From NCBI GenBank assembly GCA_961205875.1, contig OY540812.1, positions 21,080,001-21,144,000 on the forward strand: a stretch of DNA of 64,000 bases, in the 5' to 3' direction. Under the pieces are notes generated by a model. That model worked only from the letters and a program-made list of their open reading frames with translations, was not told the DNA's origin and did not search any database. Positions within the stretch are counted from its first letter, which is position 1; every line of letters starts with the position of its first letter. Origin of the DNA: Sialis fuliginosa (lineage: Eukaryota; Arthropoda; Insecta; Megaloptera; Sialidae). Shown piece by piece: positions 25,530-36,968 of this stretch. The translations under genes and the position numbers were made by a program.

Positions 25530-25625
25530 AAGAGTGTACCGGAAATTGCGGCCGGAATTCACAATTTTATTCCGGTTCCGGTTCCGGCCGTAACTAGTGA
25601 ATACCGGCCGGATTTTCCGGAAATT
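25530..25625. repeat. CCGG-rich repeat fragment
   Basis: Dense CCGG/GGCCGG motifs (gtaccggaaattgcggccgg ... taccggccggattttccgga) in inverted arrangement, resembling the subterminal part of a hAT element. No second terminus or duplication found. Confidence 0.35.
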
Positions 25626-25929
25626 TTAAATTTTATTACTGCTTTCTACTAAGAAATTCATAAATAATATACGTTATTTTTGTTTAAAAAATCAAACATA
25701 AATATAATAATTATGATATAACATTTTATTAGCAAAAATTTTAATGGAAACAATCATTTCACACAAATGCAGTTATTTAACATTTTGTGCAGCAAAAGTA
25801 TGATTGCAATTATATATATTTTAATACTGATGTCGACTGATTCTCGACCTCTTCCGACAGCTCCTCGTGTTATAGAGTTTTTATGCGATACAATTATTTA
25901 AACACGTATTAATACTAAACCGATTTAAA

Positions 25930-26175
25930 AAAAAGATCGAGTGAAAATTTTGAAATCGGAGAACAATTTTTCTCTAAAAAAAAATGATCGCAAAGATTTT
26001 CGTATTTTGATAATAAAACAACTCTTAACAAAGATACAACGCATTTTATTTATTAATGAATAAAAATCACAATTGCCATGGAAGTTAGTTGAGGCGTCAG
26101 GTAAAACCGTAACAACAATCACTCGAGTGTAATATTAAAAAGTCAAATAAGCTTTGGAAAAAAGAATGGTTGATA
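25930..26175 (+). repeat. Interspersed repeat fragments
   Basis: 25950-26010 (ttttgaaatcggagaacaat...cgcaaagattttcgta) resembles 33101-33180 and 34270-34346. 26040-26175 is the inverted counterpart of 16645-16785. They may be two parts of one larger degraded element. Confidence 0.5.
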
Positions 26176-27024
26176 TTTAAAATTTTTATATTTATTAAAA
26201 TTATTTAAAACTCTTGACTTATTTTGTTAATGTATAACAGTAATGCTGGCTTTAGGGAGAGAGTCTGGGCGACTGCTCAGGGTGATAGTTCAGAAGGGGC
26301 GGCGGACGGCCACATGGATTTTTTTTGGAAAAAAATTAAGAACAAAAAAAAGTAGATAATATATTAATTCGTTGTGCTCCCCCCTTCCTACAGATTCTGA
26401 GAATCTTCTAATAATCTCTCCACATATAGCAAGTTTGGTCATTGACATAAAGGTTGAAATGCCAGCCTTCACGTTATACAAGATCGACGCGGCAACGTTA
26501 TAGTGTTATGTTATTTTCCATTATTTTTTAAGTCGATTCTCTACACCAAACATCCTTGCTTGGTTCAAATTCATATTTATTTATAAATAATTAAATGAAA
26601 ATACAACTATTATGTAGGTAAATTAATTTTTATTGTTATTAATTTATTGAAATCTGTATAGGTATATAATTCAAAATACTTTATAATAGGTACAATTAAA
26701 ACTTATTTACTATATGTATATGAGCATAATTAAAATTTATTACATAGATACATACAACATACTAAATACATATATAACATTATATAAATACATACAAACA
26801 TAAAAATGTTTTTGATTTTGGGCCAAGTCGCAGGTACATACCTGTTAGTGCTTTTATATTACGATAATTTTCACTTTAAAAGTATATATTTATTTCAATA
26901 TTCACAAAAATATATTTGACTGCATTTTTGTTAATTAAATTTTTTTTCGTATTATATCAATTGCATATAACGTAAGACTTAGGATGAAATAATAATTACT
27001 CATGTTCCTTTACTTTAAATATAT
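26176..27024. other. Downstream flank of the XKR gene, little recognised
   Basis: 26240-26490 carries a GC-richer segment with 'atgctggcttt' and 'aaatgccagcctt' near its ends, possibly a decayed MITE. The remainder is AT-rich. Confidence 0.35.
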
Positions 27025-27030
27025 TTTATT
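27025..27030 (-). terminator. Candidate poly(A) signal of the XKR gene
   Basis: AATAAA on the minus strand, 12 bases after the stop codon. Such hexamers are frequent by chance in DNA this AT-rich, and the predicted 3' UTR would be very short, so a more distal signal is also possible. Confidence 0.35.
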
Positions 27031-27042
27031 TATACACCAAAA

Positions 27043-27398
27043 TTAAATAAGAACAATAATCATAGAAATAAACAATGAGATTATCAGTAATATTGGAACA
27101 TATGGTATGTATTCAAATTTAATTGAAAAGAAAATTAGTGCTAGTAACGCATCCATTGCATGATTTACTGACTTGATAGAACTCGGTGTGTTTTTCGTCA
27201 TTACAAACATTTCTATCATACTCTTGCATAAAGCAAGAAGCCCCGTTTTCTTATCTGCAATTTTTTCTTCTAATACTCCTATGTTGAAGAATATCAGGAC
27301 AGACCAGTGCAGGAAGAGTACAACGTATAGTAAAAATCTTGCTTCATACCAACGATAATTTATGTATATTAGGCCAGAAAGTATTAATATCCTCAGAC
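27043..27398 (-). CDS. XKR gene, coding exon 4 (last)
   Basis: Acceptor aatttccag ends at 27399; TAA stop at 27045-27043. 356 nt; completes Gly290 and encodes residues 291-407. Two membrane segments come early (LRILILSGLIYINYRWY and FLLYVVLFLHWSVLIFF). An amphipathic, lysine-containing stretch follows, then a very hydrophobic C-terminus ending ISMIIVLI. No cytosolic tail follows the final hydrophobic segment, which is unusual against vertebrate family members. Confidence 0.85.
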
Positions 27399-30300
27399 CT
27401 GGAAATTACAGAAAATTATATTAAAATTATTTCAGAAAACAAACAAAAATGTAAAGGGACAGATCAGTTCAATGTAATGGACATTGAAATGTTTATAAAT
27501 ATGAAAATATAGTAAAATGACAAGTATAATGTAATTTTTATAATGTAGCTTTGTTAGTAAAATTTCCTATACTATTATCTGAATTACGAAAAAAATTTAT
27601 TACTATGCTACTTTATATATTACCAGTGGCAAAGCGTCCATGGAAGCAGGGGAAGCAGTGCTTCCCTTACTTTATGGGCAATTAATACAAAACTGTTTTT
27701 TCAATTAATAAATAATTCAAAAATATTATTAGAATATTCATCTTTATGCGTATATCAAACATTATCCAAAAATCAAAAATAGCATTTAATATTAATTTAC
27801 ACGCTCAATTATAAAACATCTATACATTGCTTTAATGATCGAATAACCTTAATTTGATCTAAAACTTTAAAATCGCTCACACTTCGTTGGGTCACGACTG
27901 TGATAAGAAAAATTTACGGCCCGAACTCAGCTCTTATTCGCAGTTGTCTAACAATTAGTTATTTACCTGCTAAATAATAATATTTAAGAAATGTACTAAA
28001 ATCTGGTTTCATTTCATCTATCAAATAGTGTATATTCTTGTAACTCAAATCTTTCGTTGGTAAATATGTCAAAAATGATGTTGATATCCATCCAACTGTC
28101 ATTACAGAAGTTATCAAGCTCAAACATAAAGCAAAATCTGAAAACATAAAATAAAATATGATTAAATAAATCATAACACATCACTCATCACTTTTTCAAA
28201 AATTAATTCACCCCTGATAGAATAATTTTTTTGATTTATATCCTATGAAAATAAATTTTGAAAATTTAATCGAGTTTTGTAATAAGATTAATAACACGTT
28301 CTTACTTTTCACTTATAATTCAATCCCCTCCCCCCCTACATCTCACCCAGTCTTATTATACTATTTAGATTCAAGACTAACTACAAGACGGTCGTAATTT
28401 CAATAAAGTAAATTTTAAAAATAAATATTATTATTTATCTTCGTAAAGTGAAAAAGTGATTTAATAATACTTATATAAGAACTTTACCTCGGCCTTGATA
28501 ATAAAAGTATGGTATGCTACCAACTGTAGTGAATTGTAAAATGATTTGCAAAGATGCGCCAAAAGCTGCTTCGACACATCGTAAATACAACGATTCAGCA
28601 TTTACTATTTGCACAAGTTTCTCAAACTTTTCTTCATTTTCGAAATCGTTTGCAGTTTTAAATTTTCGTTTATTTAATGTAAATTTTAGTTTATCAATTA
28701 ACATTAACAAAGATGATAGTCTGAAGATAAATACTGGCACAAAAAGAAGTTTCATTCTTGTAACTTTGTAACACCATCCTTCTTTACATTCTAATTTTCT
28801 GAAATAGTTTATATTCTATTAATTTTAGCCTAATATCGCATCCTTTTCTACGAAAGTTGAATTTACGATTCACCTATTTTGTTAAATATGTAGGAAAATA
28901 TAAATAAATTTAATAAAGAAAAAAGTTCTTTATGAATATTGATTATTTAAAATTGACGAAATATCCACATGTATTTTGTTATTGTTTCCATTCTTTGTGA
29001 AATTGAGTACATAAAGCAGTCGAAAATTAACCAATGAACAGGCATCTACTATGGGCTTCAGAAGATGACTGCCACCGTAAAGGTCAGAATCGCTTACAAC
29101 TGATTCAAAATATTAAGACAAACATCATCGGTTATCTTTATCTAGGGCGGAGTTAATATAGTTACATCATTTTAAATAAAAATACAAATATACGTCAATT
29201 TCATTAATTAATTTTATATCAAGTTTAATATATTTAAATACTAAAATCAATTATTCATTGCCACAAAATTAACTTATATAATTTGAATATATAACATAAT
29301 AATTTAATCGCACAAATATATATGAGTACTATAAGCGAAGTGTATTTCTTTATCTTGCAAATGAGTTTCAAAATATCTGTCTTTGTTTGGTACATGGAGA
29401 AATAATTTAAATATTATAATAATCGAATGGGAGGAGCCTACTAAGTTTGTGATAAGCAAATTTGAATGAAAACTGGTCGACCACTTCTGCATACAACAAT
29501 ACATATATTATGCAAATAATTATTCTGCTTTTAATATTACGATACATTTGTAAATACATTTTATTTTTTATTTAAAGTTAAATAGTTTTTTTCTTTGAAT
29601 TTGGTCATAACGCATTTTCACAAATTACAATAATAGGATACATTGGATTGTTTTACAACTTTATTAATTTCTTTTTGGTATTTAATTTGAATGAAATAAA
29701 TAAATTAATTTAATTTAAAATACTCTACGAAAACATTTTTAATACTATACAATTTTTTTAAATTTAAATACATAGTTATTAAAAATTATCAAATGTCAAA
29801 ATGAAAATTAATTATGTATTCTTCTTCATGAATTTTTGCTTGCTGACTTGGCCTTTTCAGACAGCTCTTTCATAGTTGTTTGTTACTTGGAAAATGAGTA
29901 GTATGTATGTTTATGAGTATGTGTGAGTCTGTTAGGGAGCACAGGAACACAAGACGGAATGGGAGGTTGCTGATGGGATGTTTACATATAGTGGAAATCT
30001 GTTAACATGAAAACGCTTACATGAAAAATCGGTTAACACAAAATAACATTCTGGTCCCGACGAAATGCTATGTAATTACATTTTTTTTTCTTTTAACATG
30101 AAACAAAAAAACGGTTAATACGAAAAGATTTTAAATCTTACAATTATATACCGGCCGCCACGTGCTACCAATTTTTGTTTTAACTGTTTATGACACTATT
30201 GAGCCATAAACTTTAGGTATGTACAATTTAAAAAAATATGTCACTAGGGAAAACGTAATTTTTTTTCATTTATAATCTATCCTAGAAGTAAGTGAGTGAC

Positions 30301-32065
30301 ACATACATTCGTAAATTTAAATATTTATGTTAAACGATATCCACTGTACACTATGCTAGTAACACAGCCTCACAAAAATAAATACATAGATATTGAACTC
30401 TTAACCGGGGTATGTTTTTCTTACATATTTTTGGGTGCTGAATACAAATTTAACAATAAAAAAAATGCTATCGTCAAAAAATAACCAAAAAAAATGTATA
30501 CCTACATTTCGAGAGCTTTCATTAATTTTTTCCGACCAAATCTAATAGATAACTTTTATAAATTAGATTTATTTCTTCAATTTGCTTTAATGTATTTGAC
30601 CATTTTTAATCGAGTTATGACTTAGCTTTCCAAAACTGCACTTAGATTTTTACGGTCAATTGCTATTTAATTATACTCATTCAAAGTTAGAAGTTTGATT
30701 TTGTTTCGATCGCAAAGAACTCGGTCAAAAAAGCAAACTGAAAAGAAACATCTGATATACAAAAGTTATCCATTAGATTTAGTAAAAAAATATCATTACC
30801 CGTAAAGGTTCTCGAAATTATTATAGTATTTTAAAATTTTTTATTTTTTAACGATAGCAACTTTTTTTTGAGTCAGTGATCTTTCTATTATCAAATTGTT
30901 TACGAGTACTCAAACATGTAAGAAAAAAATAGTCCAGTTATTAAATATTGGATGGGAAAACTCGAAATAAATATTTTCGATTAGGGACCACCCATAAATT
31001 ACTTAACGCAAATTTGATATTTTTTTACTCCCCCTCCCCCGTCTAAGTCAAAGGTTGTCACATTCGTGTGACCCCCTCCCCTTGTTGTGACATCACACCA
31101 TTTATAATTTCAAATCTAGAACTAATTTAAATTAAAACAACATTTCCATAATTATTTTTTAATTTAAAATCTTTTCACACTTATAATTTGTCGGTTTCGA
31201 TACAAAAAGTAGGTACTCAAAAACAAAGAAAAAACAAAAAAATATTCTTTTATTCTCTTGGCTATTTATATTATTTTTATTTAATTAATAAAAATTATAT
31301 GAAATTTTGACTTGCGTTTCATGGTAAAAATTATTATGTAGCGTTCTGTTATATTATAGAATGCTACATACTAAATTTTACTTTGCACGTTTTGAATTTT
31401 CCCAATAACTCTTCACCGGTCTCGAGTTACTAACAACATAGTAATTTTTCCTCAAATTTTTCCTCTAAAAATTTATATAAAAATTGTTTTAATTTTTTAA
31501 ATGTGACTTCACAAAGCTTATGTCTCCTCCCCCTTGTCACACTAAGCAGATCCCCTCTCTCTTCGTTATCGTGTGACATAATTTATAGATGTGTACTGTA
31601 TTTGAAACAACATTGATCTCCCTATGTTTCGTAATTAAGTTAAATAATATAGTATAATTTATTACTACATAGTACTTACGTTGTAAATAATAGATATGTA
31701 TTAATTAAAGATGGAATATACACAAATACCAATGTCAGTGATGCTGAAACATTTAAATAGCGACCATTAAAGTACACAGCAGACAAAACTATATCAGAAA
31801 CAGGATCTAGTACACATAGAACTATTGCCAGCACTACAAATAACACTTCTTGTTGCCTCAAATTTTCTACGAAACGTTCGAAGGTACCATTAAGTTTATT
31901 GCAACAGGAATTCATTGTTGTACGTAAATCTTTTTTTGTTTCTTCTGTATTTTCTTCTTCAACGAAAACATATTCTGGTATAGACTTTTGATCTTTTTTT
32001 AAGTCATCGGTTATTAGATCGTCTCTAGTAAGAATACTGACTCTGATTGGATTTTTAGTTTCCAT
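27043..32065 (-). CDS. XK-related (XKR family) multi-pass membrane protein, 4 coding exons
   Basis: Join of 32065-31680, 28798-28488, 28137-27967 and 27398-27043 on the minus strand; 1224 nt, 407 residues plus TAA. All three introns are GT-AG and the split codons (AC|A, G|AT, G|GT) restore a continuous frame. XKR proteins are polytopic plasma-membrane proteins; some members are scramblases that expose phosphatidylserine in apoptosis (C. elegans CED-8, vertebrate Xkr8). Residues 1-72 form an acidic hydrophilic tail. TM1 at about 74-95 carries the family's Asp-rich signature (DPVSDIVLSAVYF, 87-99). TM2 (108-127) ends in the IPSL motif. Residues 195-217 hold the NAES...E...LQIILQ block typical of XKR. 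Further hydrophobic segments follow at 233-256, 290-306 and 311-330 and at the C-terminus. Length fits the usual 380-450. The chain stops right after its last hydrophobic segment, so the C-terminal tail bearing caspase sites in mammalian Xkr4/8/9 is absent; no exact DxxD was seen in the N-terminal tail. Family assignment is strong; scramblase function and orthologue identity are inference. Confidence 0.88.
27632..27685 (+). repeat. hAT-like terminal fragment in XKR intron 3
   Basis: CAGTGGCAAAGCGTCCATGG followed by 'aagcaggggaagcagtgctt' resembles a hAT left terminus. A matching right end with target duplication was not found in the 568-base intron. Confidence 0.35.
27967..28137 (-). CDS. XKR gene, coding exon 3
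   Basis: Acceptor atgttttcag ends at 28138; donor gtaaat begins at 27966. 171 nt; completes Asp233 and encodes residues 234-289. One membrane segment (FALCLSLITSVMTVGWISTS) is followed by a hydrophilic linker. This matches the place in XKR proteins where a membrane segment directly follows the LQ-rich block. Confidence 0.88.
28488..28798 (-). CDS. XKR gene, coding exon 2
   Basis: Acceptor atttcag ends at 28799 and the donor gtaaag begins at 28487. 311 nt; completes codon 129 and encodes residues 130-232. Holds a Cys/Trp-containing loop (KLECKEGWCYK, 130-140), TM3 (about 146-164), a charged cytosolic stretch (166-190), and the family's most conserved block, NAES followed by LRCVEAAFGASLQIILQ. 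An ATG at 28755 inside the exon is internal, because the open frame runs upstream to the acceptor. Confidence 0.9.
30466..30859. mobile_element. Inverted-repeat MITE in XKR intron 1
   Basis: 394 bases. Ends TGCTATCGTCAAAAAATAA and its inverse at 30841-30859 match at 18 of 19 positions. Homology continues inward: 'aaatctaatagataactttt' pairs with the inverse of 'aaaagttatccattagattt', and 'cgagagctttc' with 'aaaggttctcg'. The whole unit is hairpin-forming. Confidence 0.65.
30984..31600. mobile_element. Degraded DNA element, 'gggaccacccataaattac' type
   Basis: Left end TAGGGACCACCCATAAATTA and right part 'gtgtgacataatttatagatg' are weakly inverted. The interior holds C-rich runs (ccccctcccccg, ctcctcccccttg) on both sides in mirrored positions. 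Ends are approximate. Confidence 0.4.
31680..32065 (-). CDS. XKR gene, coding exon 1
   Basis: Encodes residues 1-128 and two bases of codon 129. The ATG is in good context (A at -3, G at +4) and an in-frame TAA lies 21 bases upstream within the same exon, so this is the first possible Met in frame. Covers the acidic N-terminal tail, TM1 with DPVSD, and TM2 up to the IPSL motif. The donor is a perfect gtaagt at 31679-31674. Two adjacent cysteines (54-55) precede the first membrane segment. Confidence 0.9.
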
Positions 32066-32094
32066 TTTGAATGTTGTCTTTTCAGTTTAATGAT
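32066..32094 (-). other. 5' untranslated part of XKR exon 1, with upstream splice acceptor
   Basis: On the minus strand the sequence ttgatttcag ends at 32095, immediately before this 29-nt leader. It is a good acceptor, so the transcript should start in at least one more upstream exon beyond 32095. That exon was not identified securely. Two weak candidates on the minus strand are a gtaagt donor at about 39509 and a gtgact donor in a GC-richer patch at about 41530. Confidence 0.6.
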
Positions 32095-33100
32095 CTGAAA
32101 TCAAAATATAAATATGAACGTACAATACACTGCAAGCCTTAAGTTTGGATACACCATATTATATGACCAGATTTTTTTAATAATATAATTTTTATTTTAA
32201 TACATTTGGGCCTCCCCCCCCCTTTATTTTGGGGCACTAGGTGAAACACGTCGACTAAACAAGCTTCTATTTATTTAAGTGTAACTTCCCCCTACCCCTA
32301 ACAAAAACCTTCCTACGCTCTTGTAGGCACAACATTAGAAATTTAAGCTAAAAACCAATATAAAGTGCCATAATGATAACTAAAGAGTGTAAATAAGATA
32401 TTTTACGGTATTTAACTTTGTTTAGTCTTCGCTGGTGCTGAAATTTCATTTATTAATAGTAGTTTTTCAATTGAATAAAGATTTTTTGTTTAATTACATG
32501 CATGACTATGATGTTTTTATATAACTGTATTAGTGTATCGCTTTAATTTCATTTTAAACTTTTATCAAAATCATTTTTATGGTAACACAGCAACATTTAC
32601 ACAAAGGAGCTGTCAGAAAAGGGCGAAGTCCAACTGACTTCTTGGTATGATTGATAGTTATGCAAAAAATCACCAAGTCTATTTTGACTACAACCCTGTA
32701 CACAAAAATTATGGTTTTACACAAGAATTAAAAACGGATTTTAATCAGAAAAGAATATTAAATTACATTAACCAAGAAATGTTTATAAGTACTTACGACT
32801 ATAAAAATAAGTATAGATATACAGATAAGTCACTTCACAGTTGTAGTGACAGCAAAACTACAATTACTGATTTTAATATTATATTAAAATATAAATACAA
32901 CCAAAACTTACAATAAAAATATTACAAATTGACAGGTTTGTTTCAATATGTTACTACTTTTTGTAAAATTCACACATATGCATTATCTCTAATTTTGTTA
33001 TCTTTTAATAAAGTAAATAGGGGACGAGGATGAAAAAATCATATAATTAATTTCGTCATCAAATACCATACTCGATCATTTTATTTTTTTTTAATTGGTT
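32095..33100. other. 5' flank / 5' intron of the XKR gene
   Basis: Expected to contain intron sequence leading to an upstream untranslated exon. An 89-codon plus-strand frame at 32647-32916 (Asn/Lys/Tyr-rich) has no signal peptide, domain or splice support and is probably chance. Confidence 0.4.
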
Positions 33101-34346
33101 CCTCGCAATATCGAAGTTACGAGAAGCTTTGTGATTGTTTTAAAATGAGACAAAAAAATTGTTCTCCGATTTCAAAATTTTAAAATGGTCTTTCCGTTTC
33201 AGGTCAAGACAAACACTTTCGTTCTGTATCTGTCTGTCTGTGTGTTTGTCTGTCGAGTGAATCATTGTCACATACATAACTCATGAACCACTGAACCTAT
33301 ATTAATGAAACTTTATTGGATGGTTTTGTCTAGCTTGAGGATCGTGTGGAAAGAAGAGGGATGACATCCCAAAACATATTTTTTCAAGATATCTCAAGAA
33401 CGTCACATATTACGTGAAAATTTTATAGAATTTTTTTTGTAAAGCATTCAATTTCCTATGATATAGATCTTAATCAAGTGCATCTTAAAAAAAATTAACC
33501 TAATATTTTTTAGTAAAATTGTAAAAAAATTTAATGGTTAACCAATGCCAGGCAATTTATCTGAACACTATCGGTTTTTATTTAAACTATTCAATAATTT
33601 ACTACCTTTGGTGAATTTAGCACGAGGAAGCACTGTGTATAATATTGCATTATGCGTCCGTTTTGTTTACTTGCGTGATCGATTTGAGTATTTTGACATC
33701 ACATTTGTCAAGATCGGTCGAATCATTTTGGAGTTACAGAAGAACAAACATACATACATACAAACAAACATTGCACTTACAATTAACCATAATAACGTCC
33801 TTCATGCGGAGGCTTCTAAAATATATAGGGAAATGTGAAAAACTACTGTTAATATGTATTAGAAACACAATTTTACTTACAACTATTATCGGTTGATCAG
33901 CTATGTAACAATACATCAATACACAAACCCAACTTTTATAAGACTAAAATTTTGTTATGTTCGATGGAACCTTTCCCCTTCTACTAAACAACTCGTTGAG
34001 AGATCTAAAACAGCATCAAATTTCGTGGAATAAAACTCATGTAAAGTACACAGTTTTTAAAAGTGTTTGTTTATATTTTTTTAAATGACGTAATTCAGTT
34101 TTGAAACGTATTATTTTAGAGTATTTTTAGATGTTTTGAGTATAATGAAGATAAAACATTACTTAAAAACATCTGCCAAGTAAATTCACAGTGCTTCCTC
34201 GTGTTAAATTCACCAAAGGTTGTTAATTACTGAATAATTTAAATAAAAACCGATGAAGTGTATGTATAAAATTTTGAAATCGGAAAACAATTTTTTTGTC
34301 TCATTTTAAAACAATCACAAAGCTTCTCGTATCTTCCTCGCAATAT
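33101..34346. mobile_element. Composite element with mirrored ends
   Basis: 33101-33180 (tcgcaatatcgaag...ttgttctccgatttc) is inverted at 34270-34346. 33537-33637 is inverted at 34172-34260. The order A-B...B'-A' makes a nested inverted-repeat structure about 1.25 kb long. It also holds (TCTG)n-like and (CATA)n-like tracts (33230, 33750). No transposase was found. A separate copy of the outer segment lies at 42110-42205. Confidence 0.55.
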
Positions 34347-34507
34347 ATATAACAACATTCAAATTACAAAAATGTTTAATTATGTTGCAATAGTTTTGTA
34401 TTATACTTACATTATTATAACCCACAATATCCTCTATATTTTTTCCTTATCAAAACCGATAATAAAAATGTATGTGTAAAAAAATTAATTCCAGTATTTG
34501 TCTATAC

Positions 34508-35117
34508 CAGTGGTGTTAAACTTATATATGAATACGGGCCATCAAAATCAATCAGCTCCACCCCCCCCCCCCCCCAGCTCGTAAAAATAGCAGCCCAAAA
34601 TAAGCAATAACGGAAAATTTCAGCTTGCAAGCACTTTCAAATGGGGTATTAATTCTGTACTAGTATTTATGGATTAGTTACGGAACTTAGAGCAGTGATA
34701 CTTCATCTTATTATAAGTTATTATAACACAGTTGGCGACTCTGACCGTAAAAAATAATGTTCATAATATCACCACTGTTTTAATACCGTTGGTGTTTACA
34801 TACCATGCGTACGCGAAACTTATCAAACACTCCATGAAACTTCAAAGGAACTGTCAGGTTTGATACCCCATTTGAAAGTGCTTGCAAATAATGTTTATAA
34901 TACCGGCAATCATTTTAGGTAATATTATACGAGTACAATGCTACAACAAAATTTACAATTATAGAAATAAACTAAATATAATATTTTTTAATAGAATGTT
35001 TTAGAAAAATATATTTTTTATTTTCTTATATTCCATTTTATTATCAAAAAAAAAAAAAAAACTACAAATATTGGGCCGCGAACCGCATTCTAGGGTCACA
35101 CATGTTTGACATTACTG
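34508..35117. mobile_element. hAT-type element carrying a nested element
   Basis: Ends CAGTGGTGTTAAAC and GTTTGACATTACTG are inverted repeats. Flanks GTCTATAC (34500-34507) and ATCTACAC (35118-35125) match at 6 of 8. Subterminal 'gggccatc' and 'gggccgcgaaccgc' fit a hAT MITE. It contains a C15 run (34561-34575) and is interrupted by a CCGGTATTATAAAG-family copy at 34611-34906. Confidence 0.72.
34611..34906 (-). mobile_element. CCGGTATTATAAAG-family element nested in a hAT element
   Basis: 'TTGCAAGCACTTTCAAATGG' at 34626 and its inverse at about 34867-34886 form subterminal inverted repeats. The right tip TTTATAATACCGG matches the family end; the left tip is decayed. The interior matches 2265-2390 in reverse orientation, including 'gtgtttgataagtttc' and 'acggtattaaaacagtgg'. 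Confidence 0.65.
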
Positions 35118-35338
35118 ATCTACACCTATACATAATTTATAACATACGATAATAAAAATTATAATCGCTATAGATATTGGACCTATTATAATTTTTTTCA
35201 CTGATATATAGTTTAATATTTTAAATAAGGTATTATTTACCGATTGATTAAAAAAATTACATTCTTATCATGTAAAGCATACTAATAAAACATAAAATTC
35301 ACGTGATTTTCAACCATATAAATCGTTGTTTCTTATGT

Positions 35339-36422
35339 CCGGTATTATAAAGAGTTTTTTACAGAACAAAATCAAAGCAAATGCTATCTGCAACCTGCAG
35401 AGTCTTGAATATAAATGACAGTTTATTGATAGTTCTAATCAATTGTATAGTATTTATTGATGACAGCGCATGCAAGTAGAAATCAGCGATCTTAAAACAG
35501 TGGCGATTGGCGTAAGTACATCAAAGGATAGTCGCTTTATATTATTATATATTTATTACCACTGCTTTAAAATTAAAAACAAATTCATAACGATTTGACA
35601 CTTCACAGATTGCGTTTGCTTTGATTTTAGTTAGAATACTCCAGTAAAAGTTATAACAACGTTGCCATTTTTAACCAAATCGGCGCGGGCGGTGACTCGA
35701 TTTATTAAAAAATTCATTTGTGTAGTATTTTTAATTAATTAAGTAACATAAAAAATAATATTAAAATATAACATAATGTAATCATATGAAGTACATTTAA
35801 TTAAGAGGTTACATACCTCCAGAATTATTTAAAAAAAAGTATTTTTATTATTATTTGTTATTATTTTCTCTGCTTTTATGAACATTAAAAAAAATTATCA
35901 AAAATTCCTTTTAATAACGAAGTTATAACGATAAATGTGGCCACGTAACCGCACTCAGGCAACGAAAGAATCTCAAATAGCTCACAGATTACAACAAACC
36001 ATAAAAAATACAAAAATTCAGGAGAAGAAAGGTATACAGTATGGACTCGGAATAACAGATTAAATGAAAGTTAACCAAAAAAATTTAATACAGAAAATTT
36101 ACTGCAATTTATAAGATTTTTCCGTTAGAAGTAGAAAACTCTAAACGTATTTTTCCTATACGGTCTACACGATAAAAAAAATTGTTTACCATTTTTTCTT
36201 AGTTTTAAATGACCAATAAATAATATGTAATTAATATTTTGTCTAATTTTTAACAATATACTCCCTTAAATATAATCTTAAAAGTATATTCATTTTCACC
36301 AGCGTCGGAGGTATGTAACCTGTTAATAATATACAACAATCAATCAGAAATCGATTCGGTCTGTATGAACTCTTACTATGAGTATCTCTAGTTTTGATCT
36401 AGAGCAAATTCTTTATTATACC
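35339..36422. mobile_element. CCGGTATTATAAAG-family element hosting a piggyBac-like MITE
   Basis: Left end CCGGTATTATAAAGAG; right end 'gatctagagcaaattcttta' then TTATACCAG, the family's inverse terminus. The central 518 bases are a separate TTAA-flanked MITE (35805-36322). Confidence 0.55.
35805..36322. mobile_element. piggyBac-like MITE, TTAA target duplications
   Basis: 518 bases. The left terminus GAGGTTACATACCTCC and the right terminus GGAGGTATGTAACCTG are inverted repeats, and TTAA occurs directly outside both (35801-35804, 36323-36326), the hallmark of piggyBac-class insertion. A diverged relative is nested at 11611-12024. No transposase frame. Confidence 0.8.
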
Positions 36423-36968
36423 AGTCATTCGAAATTTCACTGCTCAAATAAAAATGTAGATCTACAATGTTAAAACATGTACTTACTTAAATTTTTTAAT
36501 ATGTATATGGTTAATTTTATTATACCTATTAAGTTGATAAAAGGCAAATTAACATAACTAACATAACTCAGCTGCGTTTTAACGTACCCATTCGTACTAT
36601 TTTAAAATCTCAAAGCACCGGTAAATTAAAGTGGTTTCAGTGCTCCCTGCGGAATCAAACTAAACTATCTCTAAATGTAGTCAAGTGGAGTACATATTTA
36701 AAATTTCATTTGAACACCACTGCAGCTGCTTAAGAGATTTTATATTCTATTGGTTGGAATACTTTTACAGTATTGAAGTTTGTTACAAGCTTTTTTTTAT
36801 TTCTAATTTATTTTTAACAATTTAGCATATATTCATTTTAGGTAGGTAAATTTAAAATGTAAATGTGACTAATGTATACTGCATTAAGAAATCGTTATAA
36901 ACTTAAAGTACGAGTATACAAGATTTTCTTATATCTATTTTTGTTTAAGTGCCTAATCTAATTGTAAG

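Larger units (their letters stand above)
28799..31679 (-). other. XKR intron between coding exons 1 and 2
   Basis: 2881-base intron, gtaagt to atttcag. It contains a 394-base inverted-repeat element (30466-30859) and a repeat of the 'gggaccacccataaattac' type (about 30984-31600). Between 29860 and 30140 there are scattered 'ggttaacacgaaaa'-like motifs resembling degenerate DNA-transposon ends. No extra coding exon was seen. Confidence 0.8.

Noticed and set aside
28514-28771. 85-codon plus-strand frame.
   Set aside because: It is antisense to XKR coding exon 2, whose splice phases and family motifs are decisive.
32647-32916. 89-codon plus-strand frame as a small gene.
   Set aside because: Asn/Lys/Tyr-rich as expected from AT-rich DNA, no signal peptide, domain or splice support, and it probably lies in the XKR 5' intron.
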